From Andalucia godoyi (taxonomy: Eukaryota > Discoba > Jakobea > Jakobida > Andaluciidae), in assembly GCA_009859145.1 (NCBI GenBank), contig VRVR01000044.1, positions 62,001 through 126,000 of the forward strand: a stretch of DNA of 64,000 bases. Direction: 5' to 3'. This document shows, one piece after another, positions 18,803 to 30,300 of this stretch. The notes beneath the pieces were generated by a model that had not been told where the DNA came from, ran no database searches, and saw nothing but the letters and a program-made list of their open reading frames with translations. The first letter of the stretch is position 1; the number at the start of each line of letters is the position of its first letter. The position numbers and the translations under genes are program-made.

Positions 18803-20323
18803 TTACATTTCGGCAATATGACGAGGCTTGGATGTGTCGGACAACAAAAGATGCATAAGAGAGCGTCGTAGTCTGACTGTGTCTTCAATGTTATCCTGTC
18901 CTTCGCGTGCGTTCCCATGCTGTTCCTGCTCATGCTCATGCTCATGCTCATGATCATGCTGCTGCCCTGGTGCATCTTCGAAAAAGGAATCGTCGGTGCT
19001 TTCTAGCGGTTGCTGAGGATAAAAGTATGCAGGGGGCCGCAGATTGCCGAGCTTGACGGACGGCTGATCCGCAGGAAGCTCTGTGAACTTTCGACGGAGC
19101 TGCGAAGTTGGGATCTTGCGGATTCTCGAGGCTGGAGGGAGCTGCTCAAGCTGGCGATCAGTGGGCTTAATCGCGAGACCTATCCCTCTACCACCCGTAA
19201 CCACTCGTTTCTCTGATATGTTCTTCTTGAGCAACCGAAGTTGTGAAAGCGGTTTCGCCACCGCATCTGTCGCACCTCCTTGATCAGTCTGCTGCTGCTG
19301 TGCCTGTGCCTGTGTCTGTGTCTGTGTCTGCGTATGTATCTGTGGCTGCTGCAAAATGGGCTTGGACGCAACGACCGCCGCAGACTGCAATTGCGACTTG
19401 ATCATCTTTGGGCTTGCAGACTGCTTGATTTCTGGCAAGACGTCCTCTTCCAACACACCGGAGTCTCCTGGCCTACCTGACCCACCTTGGGGCTGATTGG
19501 GGCTTTCAAAATCCGGCTCAAAGTAGCTATTCTGATGCAATCTTCCATCAAGCCGCTCTATGCTCTGCATCAACGCTCGCTCCTCTTCTTCAATTCGCCG
19601 CAACGTCAGATTCTCACCCCCATCCGCACCTGCATCTGCATGTGGATGGAACCGCACTTTTCGCTCGAGTTTCAGAAACAGCTGTGTGCTATCCGTCAGT
19701 GACTTTCGGATCGACGACCGCAGAGTAGAAGACAGCGGCTGTGGCGGAGGGTCCAACGAATCCCTCAGCGTCGTAATGTGGTGTCCGCGCGACGACGCCA
19801 AGTCCAGCGAGTCCAGCATCGAGATCGACTGCGCCACCTCTCTCTTCTCCAAAGGAACAACCCCTCCAGCAGCCCCCGTTCCCGTTCCCGTTCCCGTGGC
19901 TCTACTCGGCGGGGCAGCAGGAGCCTCCCGTGTGCGTCCCACGGCCCGTGCATGTCGAGGCTCTCGATCGAACTTGTCTGCTACTAGCTGCCGCTGCGGT
20001 TGCGGAATCCGAAGGTTACTTCGTACGCTCCGTTTCTTGGATTCATCGAGACAATGCTTCATTTGCTCTCTCATTTTCTCTTTTCGCTCTGCCAAAATCT
20101 GTTCTCTGCGCTCCTGCTCAAGCTTCTTTCGCTCTTCCTCCACAGACTCCCATCGTTTTGTCCGCGCTGCCGTTTCTCTCCGCAGCGTAGAAAACTGCTT
20201 TTTCGACCGTTCTGCCTCTACAAGCACCTTCATGTATCCCTGTGGCTGGATCGGCAAGTTGTGTCCATGCAGCGCAGAGTATTTTTGCGGATGCTGCGCA
20301 ACAAGCGCCGCAGCAGATATCAT
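18803..20323 (-). CDS. Coiled-coil protein of unknown function, 506 aa
   Basis: The ATG at 20323 is chosen because the frame upstream is a translated GA/GT microsatellite. Residues ~30-95 form a strongly charged helix or coiled coil (Lys/Arg/Glu-rich, beginning MKVLVEAERSKKQFSTLRRE). The rest is mostly disordered, with Gly-Thr, Gln-Thr and His-Glu repeats (TGTGTG, QTQTQTQ, HEHEHEHE). A second short charged helix lies near residue 245. No domain is recognised; the N-terminal helix resembles those of microtubule- or centriole-associated proteins only in composition. Confidence 0.65.
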   Translation of the reverse strand: MISAAALVAQHPQKYSALHGHNLPIQPQGYMKVLVEAERSKKQFSTLRRETAARTKRWESVEEERKKLEQERREQILAERKEKMREQMKHCLDESKKRSVRSNLRIPQPQRQLVADKFDREPRHARAVGRTREAPAAPPSRATGTGTGTGAAGGVVPLEKREVAQSISMLDSLDLASSRGHHITTLRDSLDPPPQPLSSTLRSSIRKSLTDSTQLFLKLERKVRFHPHADAGADGGENLTLRRIEEEERALMQSIERLDGRLHQNSYFEPDFESPNQPQGGSGRPGDSGVLEEDVLPEIKQSASPKMIKSQLQSAAVVASKPILQQPQIHTQTQTQTQAQAQQQQTDQGGATDAVAKPLSQLRLLKKNISEKRVVTGGRGIGLAIKPTDRQLEQLPPASRIRKIPTSQLRRKFTELPADQPSVKLGNLRPPAYFYPQQPLESTDDSFFEDAPGQQHDHEHEHEHEQEQHGNAREGQDNIEDTVRLRRSLMHLLLSDTSKPRHIAEM

Positions 20324-20342
20324 CAACACACACACACGCACA

Positions 20343-20447
<105 letters not shown>

Positions 20448-20475
20448 ATGTACAAACGCAAAATCAATCTCGTTT

Positions 20476-20514
20476 CGATTCGATTCGATTCGATTCGATT
20501 CGATTCGATTCATT
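20476..20514. repeat. Pentanucleotide repeat (GATTC)n
   Basis: Seven to eight uninterrupted GATTC units lie in the divergent promoter region between the coiled-coil and DENN genes. They recall the AGTCG pentamer array at 3.6 kb. Confidence 0.9.
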
Positions 20515-20961
20515 AAACGTCGTTGTTTTCTTTTTCGCTTACGGTCGTTGTTCCCTTTTTACACACTCTGACAATGCTTGAGCCCTTGATGCTTGAGCCC
20601 ATCATTTGCCCCACCGCTGCGCACGCATGAAAAGACGGCACCCAAAAGAGTCTGAATTCTGCATCTTCTCCCTTTGATGCTTTCCTTTTTCTTTTCTTCA
20701 CTCGATTCATGCTTCTTATTAAACGTGTTTTGTTTTTGTTATTGATTTTGCGTTTTTATATATTTTCCTCTGTTTTTGTTGTTATTCTTATTATCATTTT
20801 TTGATTATATTTGCTAATTCATATATTATTTATAATTGTTTTTTATAATTGTTTGTTATTATTGTTATTATTGTTATTATTATCATCATCGTTGTTGTTG
20901 TTGTTGTTGTTGTTGCTGCTGTTTTTTGGAGAGATAAGGGAGATACTGGTAGGTGGCGTGG
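20515..20961. other. Upstream region of the DENN gene
   Basis: T-rich sequence with many TTATTATTGTT words and a (GTT)n repeat at 20890-20921. No gene is visible; it presumably holds the DENN promoter and leader. Confidence 0.5.
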
Positions 20962-23900
20962 ATGGTCCTGAAGAGGCTTGTGGACTATGCAGTTCTGTGT
21001 GGGCCAGGGCCTGTGCTTATTCCTTCGACGCAAGTAGACCTTGGATGTGCGTTAGAGAAGTGCATATTCCAGCCTGTGCAGACGGACCGGTATCCAAAGA
21101 CGGACTTCAAAGAGTCTCCGCTTCCAGATACCGTGCCGATGTTTTGCTTTCCGCTCGGCATTTCCCTCAGGACGGGTCCGCGCAGCCGCAGGTCGCACAT
21201 GTTTGTCCTGACGTCGGCGGATGGCACAAAGCTGTATGCAAGCTCGGTGGTCGTTGATGTGTGTCTCGCGGTCGACCAGGCGTTCGCGAATGTCGTGTTT
21301 CAGCACGACGACGATATCAAGCAGCTTGTCGTCGTTGGATGCGCTGCAGAGGACCAGAGATCTGGAGGAACTGGGGGAGGAGCAGGAGCAGGAGGAGTGG
21401 CGGCAGTGCAACAGATCAAGGTGCGGGGCAAGTCAAACAAGGTGTGGGCGCAGAGGTGCCTGTGTCTGATATCGCACTATGACTTTTCGGCACAGTTTGG
21501 CAAAGTCCTGGAACTTATTGCGGCGAGGTTTGTTACCGCAGGACACCTGTTCGGAGCTTCGCAGCTTGGGGCGACGGAAAAGAACGTGAATGCGATGCTC
21601 ATGCAGCTCAAGCTGGAAGAGATTCTTCGGCACCTCATGCGGGAGCTGCCACTTCCGCCATATGGAAAGATCATTGTGGAGTCTCAGTTGTTCGACTCCG
21701 TGGCATTCAGTCTACCCGCTCCGAATTACTTGGACGACTGCAGAATGGACTCGCTAACTTCTCACTTGGATCTGAACTCGATGCTCTGTATTTTTCAGTG
21801 CATTCTGCTCGAGCAAAAGATCGTCCTATGCCACCCCGATTCCCGTGTGCTCTGCCAAATGTCTCAGGGATTCGTCGATTGCATATTCCCGTTACACTGG
21901 TGCCACGTGTTCATTCCGTGTCTTCCGCTATCTCTGACAGACTTCTTGCATGCCCCCGTTCCTTTCATTATCGGAATGCCCATCGAAATCGCTGCTTCGT
22001 CCGTTGCGCCAAATAAGATTTGCGCCGCATCGGGAATGGATCTAGGAGAGTTCTCGGATTCGTGTGTCCTTGTGGACTGCTGTCACTCCAAGGTGTTCAT
22101 GTCGGCCGAGATCGAACGGTCACTCTCTCCGCTACCCCATCAAAAGGAGAAGCTGCGACAGGCTCTCAAGAATTCCGCAGGGTCCAGAGACGTGCGCTCT
22201 GCTTTCTTTCGTTTCTGGGTCTCCTTGCTTTTAGATTACCGATCGTGTCTCATTTCCAATCCAAATGCTGTGTCGGCCTCAGCATCCCACCTCGACTTCA
22301 TTTCAAAGAGTAAGACTACATCATTTTCGGGCACCGATGCGAGCAACCACAGGACATCGTTTGTTGGCGGTGGCGGCGGTGGTGGTGCAGCAGCAACGCG
22401 ATCGGACTTGGACAAGAATTCCAGGGATGCTATTGTACACGAACGCCGAAGAACCATGGTTTCGTTTCCAGACGTCCAAAAAGTGCAGGACCAGGACTTT
22501 GATTCATTCGTCAATGAACAGAGTCTGCAGGATGAGGTTGAGATCATTGACGAATCGAATTCTGGTGTGAACTCGGAAGAAATGTATCATTTTGATCATG
22601 CTCGGTTTCTGAAGGAATCACCCGTCAGCGACCGGCCGTTCTTGATCAGTTTTTTCGATACGCAAGCATTTCACTTCTTCATTCAACAGAGGACGACTGC
22701 AAATAATGATCTGTCCACCTTGCACGAAATTGCGTTGTTTGATGAATCTATAGTTCAAAAACGCAATCGATCCAAGCTGAAGACTGTGAAGGAACCGACG
22801 CCGTTCCTTGATGACGTTTCATATCTCCGCCGCGAAAAGAAGATGTACCCGTACTTGTCATCGATGCTGGTGGGCAAGGACTCCAAGGAATCGAGGGAGA
22901 ACTTGGCAGACTCGTGGTCCACACAAGAGTCTCCTTTGGTTACACCTGGTTCGCTCATGTCGTCCCCGATGACAACACCAAATTCGTCACGTCCTCCTTC
23001 TCCAACGAATGATTCGTCGTCTGTTCCTGCTTCTGGGGGAGCTTCTGGTTCGTTTCCTCCTCTCAAGTTTTCCACCGAGTCGTTCGGGCGCGTGCAGTAT
23101 GTCAAGCCGCTGGTGGGAAGTGAAGAGGATGACGAGTCCACTCAGCTGAACAAACTCATTGCACAGGCGCATCGCAATCCGTTGCTCGAAAATCTTGTTT
23201 CCAATGCAATGATTTCGAAACAACAACGCGGTCTTCTTTCATTGCCGAGTATTCCCTCTGCAACGTTCATCCATGCTCCTTCCACGCCATCGGTTGCCGT
23301 CGACACGCCGTCTGCATTACCGAATTCCATAACATTTGCTGGAGGGCAGCGAAAGAGGGTGTATACGTCCAAACAGGTCAAGGAAGCAAAGAAGATTCAA
23401 TTGGCATTCTTGACTTTTCTGGCACGCCGGCGATTTTTGAAGATCAAGGTGATTGCAGCGAACCTGCAGAGCAGGGTCAAATGCCACCGTGCCAGGAAAT
23501 CGTTCTTGCACTTTCGAGCAAGTGCGATCACTATCCAGTCATGGTGGAGGATGGTCCTTTTTCGACGGGCGTTCCTCGACAAGAAGCAGTCAGCACTGTT
23601 GCTTCAGCGTGTATTTCGAGGCACTTCCTGCCGCCATCGCGTGGCGAGGGACTGTATTCAGCCTTGTCTGCATGCACTGCTGCGAGTCTTTTGTTCGCTT
23701 CCGTTGCCTGCTGTCTCAGCTGCCAAGTTTGCGAGGGAAGCCGGCGCGAGCTTGCGCATATGGAGCACAATGAATTTGCGATTTCCAGCTCTGCAAGGCG
23801 CGTTGCTGGATGTTGCATCGCAGAATAAGATGGTACATTCTCTTGTGAAGCAGTTTTCTAGTACGCCTGCTGTGGATGCAGCGGCAGCAAAGAAGAGCAT

Positions 23901-24165
23901 GCACCAGTTGCGGCAAAAGGAAAAGCGCGCGTTGTACCCGCTTCTCAAGAAGCATGCCACGCGACAGGTTCTCGACAGCCTTTTCAAAGAATTCGGAATT
24001 GACGTCAATGGGAAGCGTAGAAAGCGCCTGCTGATCAAGTTCTTGTTCACACTGCGCTCAGACGATCTTGCAAAGTCTCTGTTTTACGTCCAGCAGTCTG
24101 AAAAGGTTGTTGCTTGGATTCTTGCATTACCAAACTCCTTGCCGCAGTGGACAGACTGTTTGTAA
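20962..24165 (+). CDS. DENN-domain protein with IQ motifs, 1067 aa
   Basis: The first ATG of the frame is at 20962. Residues 1-~470 form a tripartite DENN module: uDENN (RLVDYAVLCGPGPVLIP), cDENN (HLDLNSMLCIFQCILLEQKI with PFIIGMPIEI) and dDENN. DENN proteins are usually Rab guanine-nucleotide exchange factors in membrane traffic. A Ser-rich linker follows. At ~805-890 there are about three IQ motifs (KKIQLAFLTFLARRRF, AITIQSWWRMVLFRRAF, ALLLQRVFRGTSCRHRV), which normally bind calmodulin or myosin light chains. The C-terminal ~200 residues are helical and unassigned. A DENN-IQ combination would make a calcium-responsive Rab GEF plausible; that is inference. Confidence 0.9.
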   Translation: MVLKRLVDYAVLCGPGPVLIPSTQVDLGCALEKCIFQPVQTDRYPKTDFKESPLPDTVPMFCFPLGISLRTGPRSRRSHMFVLTSADGTKLYASSVVVDVCLAVDQAFANVVFQHDDDIKQLVVVGCAAEDQRSGGTGGGAGAGGVAAVQQIKVRGKSNKVWAQRCLCLISHYDFSAQFGKVLELIAARFVTAGHLFGASQLGATEKNVNAMLMQLKLEEILRHLMRELPLPPYGKIIVESQLFDSVAFSLPAPNYLDDCRMDSLTSHLDLNSMLCIFQCILLEQKIVLCHPDSRVLCQMSQGFVDCIFPLHWCHVFIPCLPLSLTDFLHAPVPFIIGMPIEIAASSVAPNKICAASGMDLGEFSDSCVLVDCCHSKVFMSAEIERSLSPLPHQKEKLRQALKNSAGSRDVRSAFFRFWVSLLLDYRSCLISNPNAVSASASHLDFISKSKTTSFSGTDASNHRTSFVGGGGGGGAAATRSDLDKNSRDAIVHERRRTMVSFPDVQKVQDQDFDSFVNEQSLQDEVEIIDESNSGVNSEEMYHFDHARFLKESPVSDRPFLISFFDTQAFHFFIQQRTTANNDLSTLHEIALFDESIVQKRNRSKLKTVKEPTPFLDDVSYLRREKKMYPYLSSMLVGKDSKESRENLADSWSTQESPLVTPGSLMSSPMTTPNSSRPPSPTNDSSSVPASGGASGSFPPLKFSTESFGRVQYVKPLVGSEEDDESTQLNKLIAQAHRNPLLENLVSNAMISKQQRGLLSLPSIPSATFIHAPSTPSVAVDTPSALPNSITFAGGQRKRVYTSKQVKEAKKIQLAFLTFLARRRFLKIKVIAANLQSRVKCHRARKSFLHFRASAITIQSWWRMVLFRRAFLDKKQSALLLQRVFRGTSCRHRVARDCIQPCLHALLRVFCSLPLPAVSAAKFAREAGASLRIWSTMNLRFPALQGALLDVASQNKMVHSLVKQFSSTPAVDAAAAKKSMHQLRQKEKRALYPLLKKHATRQVLDSLFKEFGIDVNGKRRKRLLIKFLFTLRSDDLAKSLFYVQQSEKVVAWILALPNSLPQWTDCL

Positions 24166-25277
24166 CCGCATGTCTTGCTGTTTTTATTGTTTTTACTACC
24201 ACTACTACTACTACTACTATTATTATTTTCTGTGTGTGTGCGTGTGTGCGTGTGCCCAGTCTGAGAGTGGTCCGCACCAGACGTTTCCTTCTGGTCCCGT
24301 GTTTTCTTGTAAATTACGATTTATTCCTCCAATGATTATTCACAGACGTCGAGTCACGCACATGCGCTCAACCGCTGGCAAACAAGTTCGTCCTGCATGC
24401 AAAAACCAATGTTCCAACTTGGTATCCTCTCTTGATCCTACCTTGCCCCCGTACACCCAGACATTTCGGACAATGCTGTTATTTCGTTTGCCTTCTTTCC
24501 ATCCACGCCAGTCCATCGTCACTCCGATGTCCCGCGTCCCTGCCCGGCCCCGTCTGGATCGAGATTGGAAGATGATGCGTGCTGCATCGATTTGAAGAAC
24601 GCTTTGGTGTACTGGGATCTGCCCCTTTTTCTGAATGGAATTCACATTCGGGTCCGATGCAGGAATGCATATAAGGATGGTCCGCGGTGATTAACCGCTG
24701 AATGATAACACATCATTGTCATGCATACGGGGGAGTATACATAAACAGACACGGTCAATGCTGGCCGACACTAGCACGTTTGTTTCACAGGAAATTCGTG
24801 CTTACGCGTAGCCATCTACCATTCGTTCAGCGCAGTGCCAAGAGGCGAACTTCCAAGACACGATCTCCAATCCGCGTTCGTAGTACAGAAAGGAAAAAAA
24901 ACGCGTGACAATATCCCCTATCACATCCCGTCAACTAGCCCATTTACGGCGTTCGGCTTTTTTTGGAGACGTTAAAGCGTTATTCACAGTTTCTCTCTGA
25001 TATTTGTTGATCTGCAGATTTCTGTTTTACTTTGACGTTTTCGGTTTTTTTTGTTTAATTGTTGTTGGGTTTTTTTCCTTCTCTTTTTCCATTTCTTTTC
25101 ATATTTTTTTTCATAACTATCTATTAATTATTTCCTTATTTATTTATTTAGCTTGCATTACTTGTTGGCTTCCGTTTTGTCTTTTTTGGTTTGTGCGGGT
25201 GCTGCTTCTCTAGTGCCCAGTGCTGCATTCCGTTAGATTACCGAGTTGCCGACTGTAGTTACATCTGTGTGGACAAA
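24166..25277. other. 1.1-kb intergenic stretch
   Basis: The gap begins with an (ACT)n/(TTA)n/(TG)n microsatellite at 24198-24260, then moderately GC-rich sequence with short frames on both strands that I could not link to a family, then a T-rich stretch (24960-25190). Pyrimidine-rich tracts ending in AG near 25213 may be splice acceptors for a leader intron of CEP78. No tRNA is seen. Confidence 0.5.
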
Positions 25278-27203
25278 ATGTCGACTGTACTACGGCCGCG
25301 GTCAGCTGCAACTGCTGTCGGCGCAGGAATGCAACGTTCCGGGTCTGCGCAGTCGGTTGCGTCGTCCTCGGGGAACACGTCTCCGCGCGGTCCGGCGTAC
25401 GACCCGAACGTAACTCTAGATCAGCGGTACCGCAAGCAGTGCAAAGACAAGAAGTTGGCGCTGTATGCGCCTTATCTCGACGCGATCGCACCGCTGGCCA
25501 CAGATGCGACAGCGCCTCTTCTTGTTGATTTTCCAATGGACAAGCTGAAGATGGAGGAGCAGTTTATCCCGTGCTTGGACGGGCTTCGGATTGCCTGTTT
25601 GCGACGCGGAATTAAGATTCCTATGATCAGAATGCGGTTCGGAAGCCCGGATCCGGGGCTGCGAAGCCGGGACGCTGCGGCACTGCCGAAGTCGCTGTTG
25701 GAGACGAACGCTGCGTTTGCAAAAAAGGTGTTTTCCGTGCTTGCGGAAGTGCTCGCGGCGCCTTCTGTTGTGCAGAGTCTGTCGCTGCTCGATCTCTCGG
25801 GTCTCCATCTCACTGTGGAGTACTGCGAAATGATTGCTCCTGCGCTGTGCAGACTCCAGCATCTGAAAGAGCTGGTCTTAATGAACTGCCGGTTAAGCGA
25901 CGATGCGTTCTCTCGCATTGCAAGCGCGCTGAAGAAGAACATGGCGATCGAAAAGGTCAACGTGGCCCACAACATCCTCACAGATGTCTCTGCAGAGACG
26001 CTTGTCGACGCTCTGCGCTACCAACGCATCCACAAGGACGAGCAAACGTGGATGGAGTCGCTCAGAGACTATACCACTGGGAAGCCCGGGGCGGGAGCTG
26101 GGGCAGTTGCAAATTCTCAAAATGCGGTGGTCGGATTCCATGGTGGGCTTCAGATGGGGCTGCAGTCGCTTTGCATGAAGGATAATGAACTGAGCGACCG
26201 AAGTGCAGACTTGTTCTGTGAGTTTCTGGAAGACGATGCGTACTTGGAGTCGCTGGACATTTCCGATAACCCGCGGATCGGCAGAAGAGCTGTGCTGCGG
26301 TTGCTGTACTGCTTGACTGAAATTAACAAGACTCTCATGATATGCGACTTGTCGGATCTGCCAGTGTGGAACGCGGTGACGTCGCAAGTGCTGAAGGCAA
26401 AGTTCAAGCCGAAGAAGGACGATGCTGACGGAGAAGTTCCGGGCGCGGACGACGAAATCGCACTACTTAATCATCCCATGATCCGTTCGATGTGGGCGCC
26501 CTCCAAGCGCGTATTCATGCGGCAGTACGGATCCGAGTCGCGAACAGAAATGGTGCGGTCGCTGACTCAGATCTCTAGACTTCTTCAAGAGCAGCAGGAA
26601 CAAGCCACAGCGTCAAAGCGGTCTGCGACCGTCATTCCTGCAGTGTCCAGAATTCAGTCGCAGACTCTATGGGGTCACAACAACGACAATCGTGGGAAGA
26701 CGAGTGCGAGTGCACTGAGCAGTCCACGAAGCCCACGAAACACAATCACCACCACTCCGCGCGCTGGACAATCTGCAAAGCACGATCAAATTGCGGATGC
26801 TCAAGACGTCGTCTCAGAAGGCGGTCTGTCGGACGATGAGAATGCGGATGCAGAAGTGCAGAAGATCAACAGCCAGGCAAACGGAGAGCGCGAGAGCGAG
26901 CTCATGGATATCTTGGAACATACAATCAACATGTTCCACAAGTTCTTGGACGACATTGAAAAGCAAAAATCAATTTCTGCTTCTCGAAACCCAAGCCCAA
27001 GAAAGAAGGTGGTTAAGAGGGTCGTCAAGAGAAAGGTCCCTAGAAATGGGCCAAAGAGCGCGGACAACGATGCTGCGCTTACGGATACTGGCTCTACTTT
27101 TGTCAAGGCGGCGAATGGCCCGCAGCAAAAGCCTTCGGATCTCGATGAACTGCGATCGCGTGCGACAGAAATTCTTGACACGTCGGAGTCCTCTGGCGTG
27201 TGA
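25278..27203 (+). CDS. CEP78: CEP78-like centrosomal leucine-rich-repeat protein, 641 aa
   Basis: The first ATG of the frame is at 25278. Residues ~150-370 are RI-type leucine-rich repeats (LKELVLMNCRLSDDAFSRIA, LCMKDNELSDRSADLFCEFL). The insertion between repeats, LRYQRIHKDEQTWMESLRDY, matches the characteristic RYQ..R..E.TW.ESLR element of human CEP78. The C-terminal short helix ILEHTINMFHKFLDDIEKQK corresponds to its conserved F.KFH.FLD element. CEP78 is a centriolar-wall protein that interacts with PLK4 and VprBP/EDD ubiquitin ligase and affects cilium length. A PLK4-like kinase is encoded in this same window. The C-terminal tail is basic, with a VVKRVVKRKV stretch. Confidence 0.88.
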   Translation: MSTVLRPRSAATAVGAGMQRSGSAQSVASSSGNTSPRGPAYDPNVTLDQRYRKQCKDKKLALYAPYLDAIAPLATDATAPLLVDFPMDKLKMEEQFIPCLDGLRIACLRRGIKIPMIRMRFGSPDPGLRSRDAAALPKSLLETNAAFAKKVFSVLAEVLAAPSVVQSLSLLDLSGLHLTVEYCEMIAPALCRLQHLKELVLMNCRLSDDAFSRIASALKKNMAIEKVNVAHNILTDVSAETLVDALRYQRIHKDEQTWMESLRDYTTGKPGAGAGAVANSQNAVVGFHGGLQMGLQSLCMKDNELSDRSADLFCEFLEDDAYLESLDISDNPRIGRRAVLRLLYCLTEINKTLMICDLSDLPVWNAVTSQVLKAKFKPKKDDADGEVPGADDEIALLNHPMIRSMWAPSKRVFMRQYGSESRTEMVRSLTQISRLLQEQQEQATASKRSATVIPAVSRIQSQTLWGHNNDNRGKTSASALSSPRSPRNTITTTPRAGQSAKHDQIADAQDVVSEGGLSDDENADAEVQKINSQANGERESELMDILEHTINMFHKFLDDIEKQKSISASRNPSPRKKVVKRVVKRKVPRNGPKSADNDAALTDTGSTFVKAANGPQQKPSDLDELRSRATEILDTSESSGV

Positions 27204-27342
27204 GAATGTGAGAACAGGGGATGTAGGCCTTTGCAGCAAACAATGAAAATGTATGATACGCACAACAATAACAACAAATGATGCAATAGTCGCAAAAATC
27301 CGGTCGGGAAAGAAGACGGAAAAAAAGAAAAAGAAGACCAAT

Positions 27343-30300
27343 TTACAGATTGCTATTGGTACTGTCAACCACAACGACGGGGCCTTCGTCTTCCCAGTCA
27401 AGGAATGTACTTGCAATGGTTGAATCGACAGCATTTCTATCCGGAATAAAGGGCCACCGACGCAGCACCCTGGAATGGTCGATCACGGCAGAACAAAGCT
27501 CCGGAATTCGGGAAGCATGGATCTTGCGAATGTCCAGGCACGGATGACGAATCACAGGGGAGAGCACAGAGGCCGGTCCATCGCTGGCAGCATCCAGATC
27601 CAGCGTAGGAGTGTGCTTACCAGCAAAGCGAAGCAGATACGGCAAGAACTTCGGCGTGCCGTTGGCGTCAGCAGAGAAGGCTGCATGTCCTATAAAGATG
27701 CCTTCGAAGGGGAAGAAATCTTCGGGAACCAGCAGCATCGCAGTATCCAGCAGCAGCAACGATTCTTGAAGCACTTTTTTCTCGGATACACCCAGTGCAC
27801 GCTTAGATTCCGACGCCTGCAGTGCGGATTCGAATACGCGCGTTATCTCAGAAAGGATTGTCGGCCAAAATGATATCACATGCTGGGGTGAAAACCGCGC
27901 GAGCACCACACGGAAACAGAACATCACAGCGCGGGAAATAACATCGTAACTCGAATCATAGCTCACAGCACCCGAAGATTCCACATCGGGGGAAACATCA
28001 TCGTCCGCATCGAAGTTCGGCGTCGAGTTATCTCGAGAAAGGATTGGAGCCTCGGGATCCGGAGACTCCCTGGATTCCTTGTCAGAGAGCAGTCCACTGA
28101 ACAGCGAAGACGATGAACCGTGTCCACCCGACGCCACGCGTAGCGATTCGACTAGCTTCTCAAACACCACCGGCAACAAAGAGGTGTATCGATCAATACG
28201 CGATGAGAAGAGCAGAAATGCCATTTTCAAGAGGAACTTGACACGCTGCGCAGGGGAAACTTGTGAAAATGGGTTTGGAATCCCTCCAGGTACAACACCG
28301 CCAGGAGCATTAACAACTCCCATAGTGGGGGCCCTCCCTAAGAAGTCACTCATCAGAGTCCGCTCATTCGTGCAAAGAAAGTCCAAATACGCAGCCCAGT
28401 CAAGGATGCTCGAGACATTCGGAGAGCAGGTCGCGATCTTCTCCGGAACCCGATATCCCGTAAATCGCGAAAAAAACATTGGGTCCTTCTCAAAAACATC
28501 GAAAACCTCCTTTCGCGGGACAATTAGCATTGAAAAAAAGGCGATGAACGTCGGTGAATACTCGTCAGGATTCGCTCTCCAATAGGCAATGATCGAAGAG
28601 ACGTCTGGAGAAATAGGGCAACGCGCGGACCAAGGAACCAGTGCGTAAGAAGTATTGGTATACAATGTGTACGAACCGGTGGCCCTGAACCGAAGTTCCG
28701 AAAGCGATGAGCTGTTGCCGGACGGAGAAGAGGCCAGTGCATTCAGATCTCCAGAGGAGGCCACAGCAGGGGAGGATCCAGACCCAGAGTACGATGCAGA
28801 CACAAAACACAGTGCAGAACACAAACGCGCAGTGAAATCCGCGAGTTCCACAATTTGATGATGTGAACGTGGATTCCGAACCGCGGATGCGACAGCAGAA
28901 TCGGAGATCTTTTGGAAGGTTTCTAAAAGCTCTCTCGTGAGAATCGCGTCAGAAGATGAAGTGAACGACGAGGCAGACTCTGCGTGAGACATTGACAGCT
29001 GAGAAGAGCGAGTAGCAGACTTTCGTGAAGACGACGTCACCCCGGAGCCCGAAACAGAGTGTTGGAGCCCAAGCAGCTGTGACTGTTGATTTTGGGCTTG
29101 AAGGCACAGCGAAGCGAGGGAGACGCATCGAAGGAACCTCGTGTAAAAGATCGGTGACGGCACGTTCGACAGAAAGGAAGAAATGTCCCGCAGCATGTTT
29201 GAAAACAAACTGGACGAGAAGAACGACAATGTCAGCGGCGAAGGAGCATCCGGGCTTACCGCCTCTTGCAGCCATTCCGCAACAATGTACAGCAGATCCT
29301 CAGTTCCAATCATCGTGTTGATGTGGACGAATGCTCGAAACAAACCAGGACACACAGATGAAGACGAGACAAGAGGATTCGGAGGTACAAGCGACTTCGT
29401 CTGCGAGACCTGAGAAGACAACACGAACAGCAAATGGAAGAGATCCACGTTCTCAATGCCATCACAGGCTGCAGAAGGCGGCTCCCATGCAGAGACGGAA
29501 GGTCGCTGCAGTAAAGACCGCCCGAATTCCCGAACATCCTCTTGCTGAGGATTTGCAAGAGCAGCAGAGGTCAATGCACACGAAAAATGAACAAGAGAGA
29601 ACAAATGGAGCAAATACTGTGAAACTGGAAAGCGGACGAACTGCACCAAATAATTTAACACGTCACGCAAAGGGAGTTTGGATGCAACGCGTAAGATTGC
29701 CAGATTAAGTGCGCCGGTGCTCAAAACTGGATAGCTTACATACAGTGAGTGCATGAATTCACGGACCACGGCAACGGAAGACTTCTTCAACAGCAAAGGC
29801 TCTAGCACCGTGGACAGCAAACTGAACAAGACAAAATGCGACTCCTCCAAAGGTGTATTAAGATACGTATCCTTCGAAATTGGTGTAGCACTCTCGATGG
29901 GAACAGGGGATAAAAAGACATCTCGCACGAATCCCGCAAACAACCGAAACGGAGCGGTGATCGTGGACGGTGAAAACGACAAGCCACTGGAAGTAGAGAC
30001 CTGGGAAGCAACGAGCAGCGAAGGCGACGAAAAGGTGTAGGACGGGTACAGCCGAGACAATCGTTCAACGTACGGAGAGAGGCCCTTCTTCATCAAGAAC
30101 TTCCTGACAATAGACTTCTGATCCGAAGGCATGAGAATAGCAGAGGAATTGAGAGAAGTCGCAGAAGACGCATTCACAAGCAGCGAAGAGGGGACGCACC
30201 ACAGTAGAATGTCGAGAACCGTTACAAGCACTTGCGCAAAGACTTCGTCGCAATCAGACAAGGATTCCAATAGCATTGACAGGCGCGGAATCAAGGCACT

